The notes under the pieces: model-generated | What the model was told of the DNA's origin: nothing | Seen by the model: only the letters and a program-made list of their open reading frames with translations | Database searches by the model: none | From: Neocallimastix lanati (nom. inval.) | Taxonomy: Eukaryota > Neocallimastigomycota > Neocallimastigomycetes > Neocallimastigales > Neocallimastigaceae | DNA length: 64,000 bases | Direction of reading: 5' to 3' | Assembly (NCBI GenBank): GCA_016946835.1 | Contig: JACVTC010000006.1 | Location: 2,068,501 to 2,132,500, forward strand | Translations under genes and position numbers: made by a program | Shown here: piece by piece, positions 37,134 through 46,625 of the stretch | How the letters are laid out: every line of letters starts with the position of its first letter | Numbering within the stretch: the first letter of the stretch is position 1

Positions 37134-37787
37134 TAATTTACTGTCATTTAAATTATTTAAATTTGAATTTGAATTTGAATTTGAATTGTCATTGAAATTA
37201 TCTGAATTCATTTTTGTAAATTTGTCTTTGGAATTATTTAAATTAGTAGAATTAACTTGTTTATCTTCAATTGAATTTTTATTTTTAAAATTAGAATTAA
37301 TTTGTTTATTTTCATTTGAAATCACGGATTCCTTAACTTTTTTCCTTTCCAAAGAATTATTCTTAATTTTATTTTTCAAATTTGAATTGTTTGAGTGTTT
37401 ATCTTCATTAATGAATTTAGAATTATTTTTGTGTTTATTCGAATCCTTAGTTTTAATTTTCTTTTCTTTTGAATTTGAATTATTATTTTTTAATTTATTA
37501 TCTAACCTTTTGTTTACATTACTTCTTAAATTATATCTTTTATTAACATTATTATAATTATTAATATCATTACTTATTTCTTTCGAAATTAAATTGGTTG
37601 GGTCACTTATATTACTTAAATTTGTATTTATATTATCATTTACATTAATTTTGTTTTCATTATTATTTAACACGTTTATTTCATTAGAATTTACATTATC
37701 AATATTATTTGTGTTATTACTTACGCGTTTATTAATTTGTTTTATAGTATCATTATTACTTACAGTATTACTTACGCGTTCACTTAA
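35247..37787 (-). CDS. pol: copia reverse transcriptase and RNase H region of pol
   Basis: An open frame of about 846 codons, in frame with the integrase segment and separated from it by a single TAA at 37790-37788. The first about 300 residues are an Asn/Ser/Lys-rich linker with a poly-Asn run encoded by (ATT)n at 37078-37133. Reverse transcriptase follows: WVFKNKHDANGRVYKKKARL, QLDIKAAYLNAKL, ALYGLKQAGR, and the catalytic YVDD in GVYVDDILITG near 36170. Then RNase H: VYVDADLGGD, TAESEYYGIHE and NSDNKAAIYN, ending in ADGFTKYL about 30 residues before the stop. It would copy element RNA into DNA inside virus-like particles. The catalytic core appears intact. Expression needs the TAA to be bypassed or repaired, so this copy may depend on proteins from others. 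Confidence 0.93.
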
Positions 37788-39680
37788 TTACTTATCTGAA
37801 TAAACATTACTTTTAAAAGAGTTATTAATAAAATTATTATGTTGAATTAAATTTGGTTTTTTGTTTACATTTATAAAATTTGATTTTTTGTTTACATCAT
37901 TCGAATTGTTTGAATTCTGAGTATGTTTCAATTCCTCGTTTTCAATTGAAATTACATTTTGTAAATTTTCTTCACTAGTGTTGGCAATTTCCTTCCCTTT
38001 CTGTTTATTTGAAATATCCTTTGAATAAGTATCGTTATTTTCTTCAATTAAATTTGAATTTGAAGATTTATTTACATTTGAATTATTTGATAATTTATTT
38101 AATATATCCAAATTAATATTTAAATCATTTTTATTTATTAAATTATTATTATTATTTAAATTATTAAAATTATTTTTATTATTTAAATGATCATTATTTT
38201 CATTAGAAAAATTATTATAATTTTCATTTTGAAAATAATTATTATAAATGTCCGGATTTAAATTATTCAATGGAGCATTTATATTTTGTGAATTTAATTT
38301 TTCGTTTATATTATTTTCTTTTATATTAAAATTTAATTGACCATTTAAATTATTATTAATAAAATTTAAATTATTATTTAAATTATTATGATTAAGGTTA
38401 TCTTGATTAAAATTTTTAATTAAATTATTTTGGTTAAAATTATTATTTAAATTTATATTATTATTTAAATTTATATTATTATTTAAATCACTTTGATTGT
38501 TATAATTAAAATCTTTAAAAATTTCTTGAATATCATCGTTATTATTATCTTCAGAAAAAATTGTAAAATTAACAATATCTGGAATAGTATTAGGATTTCC
38601 AACATTTCCAGGAATATCCTCAAAGAATTCCACTGCACGAGATAATATAACTTTATTGTTATTGTAATCATATATTTTGTATGCAGTTGGATTTAAATTG
38701 TCATATCCAATAAATATGCCTGGAAAGGTAGAGTTATAAAATTTCTTTCTAAATTGTTTTGGAACGTAATAAAAACATTTACAACCAAAAACTTTAAATT
38801 TATTGTAATTTACCTTTTTATCAAATAATACTTCAAAGGGGACTTTATTGTTGTTTCCTTTGTGAGGTATATTATTATGTATATAATTTGCTGTGGAGAG
38901 AGCATCTTCCCAAAATCTACGACTTAATTTGGCATCTTCCAGCATGGCACTAGCATTACTAATAACAGTTCCATTAAGCCTTTCAACCCTTCCGTTTTGT
39001 TGTGGATTATAAGGTACTGTAAGTTGATGAACAATACCTTCGTTATTTAAAAATTCTCTAAATTTCGAATTCGCGAATTCAAGTCCATTATCCGTTTTAA
39101 TATATTTTATAGTTTTATCAAATATATTTTTTATTCTTTTATACCATATAATAAAAGCATCAAAGGTATCCGCCTTTGATTTTAGGAATATAACCCATCC
39201 ATAACGAGAATAATCATCTAAAATGGAGAGAAAATATTTGTTACCATATATAGATGGTTCTGATGAACTCACAAGATCCATGTGAATTAATTCAAAGGTG
39301 CCTTTAGTTTTATTTTCAGACCTAGGATATTGAAAATTTTTAAGTTTTGCTCTTGAGCAAATAGGACACTTTTGTTTAATGGGTATATCCTTTAGTTTCT
39401 CTTTAATAAGGTCAATATTAAAATGACCCAGTCTTCTGTGCCATAATTCAAGATTATTATTTGATGCATTTTCTAAATTATAGCAAACAATAGATTTTTT
39501 ATTAAAATTTAAATTTTTTAATGTTGTATATAATTTGTATGTTTTAGAATCATTTGAAAATATTGTACAAATTTTATTCTTTACTTTATTATACAATGTA
39601 ACACAATTTATATTATTGCATTTATAAAAAATTATTAAGTTTGATTTTTGTATTGTTAACGTATCCAATGTATTGTCCAA
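37788..39680 (-). CDS. pol: copia integrase region of pol
   Basis: Integrase with an N-terminal zinc-binding HHCC (WHRRLGHFN ... KCPICSRAK) followed by the DDE core: HMDLV, KTDNGLEFA, and the Glu in NPQQNGRVERLNGT. A GKEI-type C-terminal region follows (VFGCKCFYYVP, FIGYDNLNP). It then passes into a long Asn-rich linker (NNLN-type repeats) up to TAA at 37788. The frame begins only downstream of the protease frame, with a +1 relation near 39680-39622. In related copia proteins a stretch beginning V-L-Y-V-P normally links protease to integrase and it seems missing here, so an internal deletion may have caused the shift. It would insert element DNA, consistent with the 5-bp target duplication. 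Confidence 0.92.
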   Translation of the reverse strand: MDNTLDTLTIQKSNLIIFYKCNNINCVTLYNKVKNKICTIFSNDSKTYKLYTTLKNLNFNKKSIVCYNLENASNNNLELWHRRLGHFNIDLIKEKLKDIPIKQKCPICSRAKLKNFQYPRSENKTKGTFELIHMDLVSSSEPSIYGNKYFLSILDDYSRYGWVIFLKSKADTFDAFIIWYKRIKNIFDKTIKYIKTDNGLEFANSKFREFLNNEGIVHQLTVPYNPQQNGRVERLNGTVISNASAMLEDAKLSRRFWEDALSTANYIHNNIPHKGNNNKVPFEVLFDKKVNYNKFKVFGCKCFYYVPKQFRKKFYNSTFPGIFIGYDNLNPTAYKIYDYNNNKVILSRAVEFFEDIPGNVGNPNTIPDIVNFTIFSEDNNNDDIQEIFKDFNYNNQSDLNNNINLNNNINLNNNFNQNNLIKNFNQDNLNHNNLNNNLNFINNNLNGQLNFNIKENNINEKLNSQNINAPLNNLNPDIYNNYFQNENYNNFSNENNDHLNNKNNFNNLNNNNNLINKNDLNINLDILNKLSNNSNVNKSSNSNLIEENNDTYSKDISNKQKGKEIANTSEENLQNVISIENEELKHTQNSNNSNDVNKKSNFINVNKKPNLIQHNNFINNSFKSNVYSDK

Positions 39681-39908
39681 TAGATTTCGCTATGACGTAT
39701 TCCCCCGTAGCAAAGTAAATTAATCTATGTATCCTTTTGACGTTAGTAAGTATGTTTACATCATTTGTCATATGATACGATGCACCAGAATCCAGTGTCC
39801 AACATTGTACGCTATTGTTATTGAAATCTTCATCTATGTTATTTTGTATATTGTCAACAGTATAGTATTGATAACTGTGTTGCAATATACCTTGCTTATC
39901 TAAAAATT
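39622..39908 (-). CDS. pol: copia aspartic protease region of pol
   Basis: This frame is open from the gag-pol junction, reading through KFLDKQGILQHSYQ to WTLDSGASYHMTNDVN, with the aspartic protease active site D-S-G-A. It continues through a flap-like YFATGEYVIAKSIGQYIG and stops at 39622. It lies in the -1 frame relative to gag and overlaps the gag stop, which fits translation by -1 frameshifting at 39909-39903. It has no ATG of its own near the start (the first possible initiator is TTG), which also argues for fusion to gag. The protease would cut the polyprotein. Confidence 0.85.
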
Positions 39909-40823
39909 TATATGTTTGTTTTTGTTGAATTTTTGATCCCTTTGTTTACCTTTGCTATTATTCAATACTATAGCTAAGTTATTTTGATTCTCCTCATTAT
40001 TATTGTAATCAGCTGTAAATGCCTCTGAATAAGAGTCATCATATCCCTTATCTTCTGCATTATTAGCTTGATATCTTCTTCTTTTGTTGTATCTTTTGTT
40101 GTGATTAGGAGATTGATGTTCATTTTTATTTATATATTTGCCTTTACTTTTCCTTGTTATTTGTTTTTCAGGACAATATTTTGCGATATGTCCTCTTTTA
40201 TTACATTTATAACAAATAACATTATTTGTTCTGTTGAAACTATTATATTTTTTAAAGTTATTATTTTTATTATAGCTGTATAGAGCCATACCCTGTGTTT
40301 TCTTGATTTCTTTATCTTTCAATTGTTTTAATCTTGGTACGGACTTTATCATATGGGAGCAGCACTTATCCCAGTCATCTTGATATTCCATCATATTTGA
40401 TTTAGATTGAATATCATCAGGTAAAGCAGACCATAAATAATCAAATTTTTCATCTGAGGATGGTTCCGCATTCAATTCCCTTAACTTATTGAATTTATTT
40501 ATCATATTTGAAAGAAATAAGTTGAAATCTTCATTTCTATCGTATTTCATTTCATCTAATTCATTTTTTATTTCGGTCTTTAATGCATTATTACTTTTAT
40601 CACTGGTTCCAATTACCTTAATCAGTCCTTCCTCGTACTCGGAATCAGTTTTATTAATCTTAGGTAGCATATCTTTCTCAATGCATTCCTCAAGACCATT
40701 TATAATAAATAATAGTTTCATCTTAATTGCCCAAACTTCATAGTAGTCACAATCAATTTCCAACTTCTTGAATGTGCCATTTGAGTTGTTTGTTATGAAC
40801 TTATCAATTTTGAAGTTTGACAT
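39900..40823 (-). CDS. gag: copia Gag with CCHC zinc knuckle
   Basis: 307 residues, with the ATG start at 40823 (MSNFKIDKF). An upstream TTG at 40841 is in frame but is not the likely start. The front half resembles the copia UBN2-type gag helical domain (YYEVWAIKMKLLFI ... EIKNELDEMKYDRNEDFNLF). The CCHC zinc knuckle CYKCNKRGHIAKYC, which binds element RNA, lies around residues 205-218. A basic/Asn-rich tail follows to TAG at 39902-39900. It forms the virus-like particle. The stop is preceded by A AAT TTT, a -1 slippery sequence. Confidence 0.92.
   Translation of the reverse strand: MSNFKIDKFITNNSNGTFKKLEIDCDYYEVWAIKMKLLFIINGLEECIEKDMLPKINKTDSEYEEGLIKVIGTSDKSNNALKTEIKNELDEMKYDRNEDFNLFLSNMINKFNKLRELNAEPSSDEKFDYLWSALPDDIQSKSNMMEYQDDWDKCCSHMIKSVPRLKQLKDKEIKKTQGMALYSYNKNNNFKKYNSFNRTNNVICYKCNKRGHIAKYCPEKQITRKSKGKYINKNEHQSPNHNKRYNKRRRYQANNAEDKGYDDSYSEAFTADYNNNEENQNNLAIVLNNSKGKQRDQKFNKNKHINF
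39903..39909 (-). promoter_or_regulatory. candidate -1 ribosomal frameshift heptamer at the gag stop
   Basis: The minus strand reads A AAT TTT followed directly by TAG in the gag frame. This matches X XXY YYZ, and a -1 slip gives the open protease frame (next codons TTA GAT AAG). A downstream structure is weak: GATAA/TTATC can pair about 20 bases later. Confidence 0.55.
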
Positions 40824-40932
40824 TTTAAATTGAAATTTCAAAAATAATTAAAACTTGTAATTCTTAAAAAATAATTAAATATACTAATTTTGTTATTTTG
40901 AATATACTGTAAAATATTTTTAAAGCTCAAAA

Positions 40933-40947
40933 ATGAGACTCTTAATC
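40933..40947 (-). promoter_or_regulatory. primer-binding site matching the tRNA-Lys(CUU) anticodon arm
   Basis: Directly inside the 5' LTR. The plus strand reads ATGAGACTCTTAATC, the anticodon stem-loop sequence of eukaryotic tRNA-Lys(CUU) with anticodon CTT. This implies priming by a tRNA fragment ending in the anticodon stem rather than by the CCA end. Confidence 0.6.
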
Positions 40948-41287
40948 TATTAGAATTCACACTTCAAATTTCGTAATTTCAAATTTTATTTATTATTTTA
41001 TTAATATTTATTTATTTATTTATAATTATAGTTAACTACTTTTTTAATAATTATTTTTAATATTCTTTTTTTTTATATATATTTTTACTACATAAATTTT
41101 AATTATGTCACAATTATATTTTATGTGTTATTACATAAATGTTTTATGTACGTCATACATGCGCCATATTACAATTTATATAATAGTTGATATCTTAATA
41201 ATTTACAATATTTATACATAAAATTTATATATGTTATTTTGTTTAATAACAAGAATAATATTCATATATTAAACTTTATTTCTAACA
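40948..41287 (-). repeat. 5' LTR of the copia element
   Basis: About 340 bp, nearly identical to the LTR at 34862-35200. It contains GTACGTCATACATGCGCC at 41148-41165. Transcription of the element would start within it. Confidence 0.92.
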
Positions 41288-41638
41288 TATATGAAATATA
41301 ATTGTTAATTTAAAATATAATTTTTTTTATTAATTTTATTAAAAATATTTCTTTGAAATTGAGATTTCGATCTCTACTTTTAATAATATCTTTATTTAAT
41401 AAGGTTATTGTTTATAATTAATTGTATAATACAATTATATAAACATTATTTATTACATTTAATATAACTATATTTGGTTGTTTATGTAAGTATATGATGT
41501 ACGTCATATATGCGCCACAATATATTTACATAACAATATTATATATTTAATTATTTAATATATTAATAATATTATATTCTAAGTTATTATATAACTAACT
41601 ATAATATAGTATCATAATATTAAACTTTATTTCTAACA
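41288..41638 (-). repeat. target duplication and main part of the older solo LTR
   Basis: 41288-41292 is the right TATAT. From 41293 to 41638 the sequence resembles the young LTR at low identity, shares GTACGTCATATATGCGCCA at 41499-41517, and ends with the same TTAAACTTTATTTCTAACA. Confidence 0.7.
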
Positions 41639-41657
41639 AATTTTAATAACATTTTAA

Positions 41658-41659
<2 letters not shown>

Positions 41660-41702
<43 letters not shown>

Positions 41703-41989
41703 CAATATTTATATTTCTAATTTATATATATATAAATAAAATTTTAAAGTTTTTTTTTATAACCAATATTTATATTTTTTAATTTTTTTAATTTTCAAAT
41801 ATTTATTAATAAAAATCACAAAAAATAAAAAAAAATTTAAAAAATGTATATCAGTTTACACTATATTAAAAATGTTGTTAATTGTAAATAGATGTAACTA
41901 AAATAATTATAATAGTAATAATAATAAACTTTACTGTTCTATTCATTTCTAAAATAAATTATTATTAGGGAATGTAACTTTTTATTAGT
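41660..41989. other. long T-run and AT-rich spacer
   Basis: About 38 T at 41660-41697, then AT filler. No gene is seen. Confidence 0.5.
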
Positions 41990-42690
41990 TCTGGGGGAAT
42001 TTTTAATTATATAAAAATATTATTATATTTTATAAAATTTAATATTTATTAATATATAGGACAAAAAATTATATTTTTATATCATTTTAATGAATGTATA
42101 TCATGCTATAATATAATTTAGTTGATTAGGAATTTTATGTAATACTTTATTTTTTAGGTTTAATTTATTTAAATTACTTCACATATTATATAAAATATAT
42201 GATGGAATTATAATTATTTGATTTAATAATATAATAATATTTTTATATTATAATATTCATTAAAATATAAGACAAAAAAAATATATATTTTTACATCATT
42301 TTAATGATTTTATACCTTGTTTATATTTAAAGAATTAATAAATTAAAATATAATTTAGTTTGATTAGGAATTTTATGTAATGTTTTATTTTTTAAGTTTA
42401 GTTTAATTTATTACTTTATATATTATATAAAATATATGATGGAATTATAGTTATTTGATTTAATAATATAATAATATTTTTATATTATAATATTCATTAA
42501 AATATAAGACAAAAAAAATATATATTTTTTACATCATTTTAATGATTTTATACCTTGTTTATTTTTAAAGAATTAATAAATTAAAATATAATTTAGTTTG
42601 ATTAGGAATTTTATGTAATGTTTTATTTTTTAATATAATTTATTACTTTATATTTTATAAAATATATGACGGAATTATAGTATTTGATTT
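41990..42690. repeat. ~235-bp unit, three tandem copies
   Basis: TATATGATGGAATTATA recurs at about 42196, 42433 and 42663 (last copy GACGG), and GATTAGGAATTTTATGTAAT recurs at about 42125, 42362 and 42600. Copies two and three are closest, and the first is the most diverged. No frame runs through them. Confidence 0.85.
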
Positions 42691-43143
42691 AAAAAGAAAA
42701 TTTTTTTAAAGTTTAAATAAAAATAAATAAAAGTATAAAAGATAATTGATTATAATAATTAATAAATAATAATAATAATAACTGAAAAATTATTCTATAA
42801 ACTTTTGAAATTGGATTACTTTTATCTAATATTTATATAAACCAATACTTTGAATTATATTATTAATAAACGTTTTTTAAAAATTGGTGATTTTACCCAA
42901 TATTAAAATAAAGATAAAATGGAGATTTAATAATGTATAATATATATTTTAAATCAAATTGTAATAATAGTTATATATAATACAATAAAGTTTTTTATAT
43001 AAGGTATATTATATTTATTTGCTTTTACATTATCCAAAATCAATAAATAACTTATTTAAATTAAGGAAAATATTAACATTATTCAAATAAAAAAAAAAAC
43101 TAAATTTAATAATAAAAAAAAAATGAAAAAAAAAAAAAAAAAA

Positions 43144-43175
<32 letters not shown>

Positions 43176-43419
43176 TAAAAAAAAAAACTAATAAAAAAAA
43201 TAAAAAAAAACTAATAAAAAAAATAAATAAAAATAAAAATAAAAAAAAAAAAACTAATAAAAAAAATAAAAAAAAAACTAATAAAAAAAATAAATAAAAA
43301 TAAAAATAAAAATAAAAATAAAAATAAAAATAAAAATAAATTCACTTATGCAACTAACTTTAAACAATCAAATTAAAAAAAAAAAATAATAATAAATATA
43401 TATATATTATATATTTTTT
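42691..43419. other. AT-rich spacer with A-rich tandem repeat
   Basis: 43085-43340 is a degenerate repeat of AAAAACTAATAAAAAAATAA and (AAATA)n. Otherwise filler. Confidence 0.6.
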
Positions 43420-43726
43420 AGTAATTATTTAATCTTTTATTGTTCCTTTAAAAATTTTATTATTTATTATCATTTTATAAAGTATAAATATTCATGTAAT
43501 TGGAAAATATTTGTATATGATAAATTTATATAATTTTTTTATTATAAATATAAATTAGAGAAATATTTTTTTTTGTCATTATTAAGTGATTTATTAATAA
43601 ATAACTAAAAGTGTCATTTTAAGAAAAAAAATAATTTAAATATTATATTTTCAATATTTATTTTCATATCTACATCTTTAACAAAAATATATATAAATTT
43701 TACAATCAATTCATTCAAACTTAATT

Positions 43727-43885
43727 TAATATATACATTTGAAATAATTTTAATTTTTAATTTTAAATAGTTCAAATGTCTTAATAATAAAAAAAATTTT
43801 TTCAATTTAATATATACATTTGAAATAATTTTAATTTTTAATTTTAAATAGTTCAAATGTCTTAATAATAAAAAAAATTTTTTCA
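43727..43885. repeat. 81-bp direct tandem duplication
   Basis: ATATACATTTGAAATAATTT is at 43731 and again at 43812. The copies are identical over about 75 bp. The period is a multiple of three, so a minus-strand frame contains a repeated 27-residue Leu/Lys/Ile segment, but composition and context do not support a gene. Confidence 0.85.
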
Positions 43886-44648
43886 AACTTTTATTACTAC
43901 TATTATTAGATTTTTTGGTTATTTTATTATAATAAATTAAATATTATCTTTCTGTTTATTTAATATTATTAAATAATTCCATTAAATTTAAAATATTATT
44001 CGTTTTAAAATTTACTTTTTTATTTGTTATTTGATTTATAATAAAAAAAAAAAAATTTTTTTAATGTAAAAATGAATATATAAAAAAATTTTATATAATG
44101 TGAGAAATAAAATAATTAATAAATAATTTGTATTTTATTCTAGGTAATAATAATAATTTTCACTAAAATTACTGAAAATTTTTTTTATTATTTATTAATA
44201 ATGAATTACAAATTTTAATATCATCATTAAATACTTTTATATATATTATATATTTTATTTTATTTTATTTTATTTTATTTTATTTTATTTTATTTTATTT
44301 TATTTTATTTAATTTAATTTTTTACATTATTTTTTTTAGTAATATAATAAAAAAGCACAGAAAAAAAAATAATATATCTATTCTTTTTTTTTTTTTTTTT
44401 TTTTTTTAATTAATAATTTATAAATAAAATTAAAAAATATAATATATAATATATAATATAATAAAAATAAAAATAACTCATTAAAGACTAAATAAAAAGA
44501 AATCTACTAAAATTTTATTTTTCTAAAATATATATATATATATATATATATTCTAAATAATTAATAATAATTTTTTTTTTTAATTATATGCTTCATATAA
44601 TAAAGAATTAATAAAATAAAATTTAAAATATAAATATATCTATCTAAA
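43886..44648. other. upstream region of the first receptor gene
   Basis: AT filler, a (TTTTA)n run at 44250-44310 and a T-run at 44382-44407. No clear promoter motif is seen. Confidence 0.45.
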
Positions 44649-46574
44649 ATGATATTTATATATAGTTTATTATTATTCATATGTTATTTTAATAATTCAT
44701 ATGCAAAAGAAACTATTAATATTTTAATAAATAAACCTGACTTCAATGAAAATGAATATTTGAAAAAATATAATGAAGTGATTGAACAATATATTGAAAT
44801 AAATAGAATTGACAATTATGATATTAAATTTTCATATTGTTCTCCAACTGCTACAGATGGTGAGCATCTTTCTCAAGTTTATAAGGACGCAAATTCACCT
44901 TTTTCAATTGATGTCGAATATGCTAGAAATTTTAATTGTACTTTAAGAGAGTTAAAAAATTCAAACTATGATATAATGATACTTGATGATCGTTTTTTAT
45001 ATGGTGATAATGGCTATGCTGATTATCTTCTATTAAAGGATGAATTTGATTACAACAAGCTCACAAATTACTTTGTTGATTACAATAATTATAATATTAA
45101 TAATGAAAATATCAATCATCATGATACAGATATTTTCAATGATGGTAAGTTGGGTAGTAAAAAGAATTTATATGGACTTCCATATGAATTAGATTTCGAT
45201 TTAGTATATTATCATGAAAGTAATATTAATTCTAAAGATTTATTAACATTAAAAGTAAGTGATTCATCTTTTGGAAATGAATTACCATCAGAAGAAATAT
45301 TAAGTGCTGGCTTTGGTGATAATGATGAAATATTTAATTTCTTTAGTGAATTTATTCGTTATCAATATGATATCCCAAAGGGAAATGATCCTAAAACATA
45401 TGAATTATTAAGTAATAATGATGCCAAAAAAATATATGATTCTTTTAGAAAATATATATTAAGATTTACAGGAGATGATATTGAAAAAACTTTAAATACT
45501 ACTATTAAAGATGCTTACAATACCTTCCTTGATGATAAAAATAAATTACTTAGAGGGAAAGCATCTTGGTATAAAAATTTAAAAGAAATCGAAAATGTTT
45601 CAATTAAAATGAATTCATTACCTCAAGAAATTACAGTGATAAACCAAAAATACGTAGTTATCAATAAAAATAGTCCAAAACAAATTGAAGAACTTGTTAA
45701 AGTAGCTCTTCTTCTCTCTTCCAAAGAAATGCAAATCTATCGTGCCTTACAAATGGGTATTATTCCAACTTTCAAATTTAAAGATTCTTCAGATGAATCT
45801 GTCGTTTCGTACTGTCAAACGAACTCAGAAATATGTGAAATTCTTAAAAAGTTAAATCCAATTCGAGTTAACAATATATTTAGAAAAAAAAATATTAGTG
45901 CCCAATTCTTAGAAATTAGATTAATTGTTCCTTTAGGATTAAAGAAAACTTTAATAGATCCCAGTAATGAAAATGCAAAACTGGTGTTTTACAACATTCT
46001 TGATAATTCGAATGGCTCTTTTAATAGCGAAATGAGTATGACCCTTGAATTGGGAATGTTTATGATTTTAAGTATCTTAGATGTTGGTATTACCATTATC
46101 TTTTTATTTATTATGTATAAAGTCTATATAAATAGAAAGCATCCCTACATTAAGGCTATGTCGCCTCAACTTACCAATCTAACAATTTTAGGTATAGTTT
46201 TAAGAATGATCTATCCATTCTTTTACATCATCGTAACCACAAGATTTTTATGTCGTATGACTGTAATTATAAGCTTTGTTATCAATAATATAATATATAT
46301 TCCACTCTTTGCCATTGTTTTCCGTATCTATTACATCTACACTAATATTTCAAGTGTTTCATACGGAAAAAAATTAAATGATCGACGTTTATTAATATAT
46401 ATCATTACCATATTAATTACATCATTCCCACTCTATATATTAATTAGTTATGTTGATAAATTTCAATTAGAATCAAATGGTTCTCTTCAAGATTATCGTT
46501 TTATAACATGTGTATATAATGTTTGGGTTCATACACTAATTATGGGTATTTATACTTTTATTCTAGTAAGTATT

Positions 46575-46625
<51 letters not shown>

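Larger units (their letters stand above)
34862..41287 (-). mobile_element. near-complete Ty1/copia LTR retrotransposon, 6.4 kb
   Basis: Minus-strand element with LTRs at both ends (34862-35200 and 40948-41287), a primer-binding site, gag, protease, integrase, reverse transcriptase, RNase H (copia order) and a polypurine tract. The two LTRs differ by about one substitution and one single-base indel, so the insertion is recent. Coding is interrupted three times: a gag stop with a -1 frame change, a +1 frame change between protease and integrase, and one in-frame TAA between integrase and RT. Confidence 0.95.

Noticed and set aside
36886-37557. 223-codon plus-strand frame rich in Leu
   Set aside because: It is the antisense of the Asn/Lys-rich linker of the copia pol; the poly-Leu is the complement of poly-Asn codons.
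43614-43886. 90-codon minus-strand frame with a duplicated 27-residue segment
   Set aside because: Residues are those forced by AT-rich DNA (Leu, Lys, Ile, Phe), the duplication is identical at silent sites, and no start context or homology is visible.
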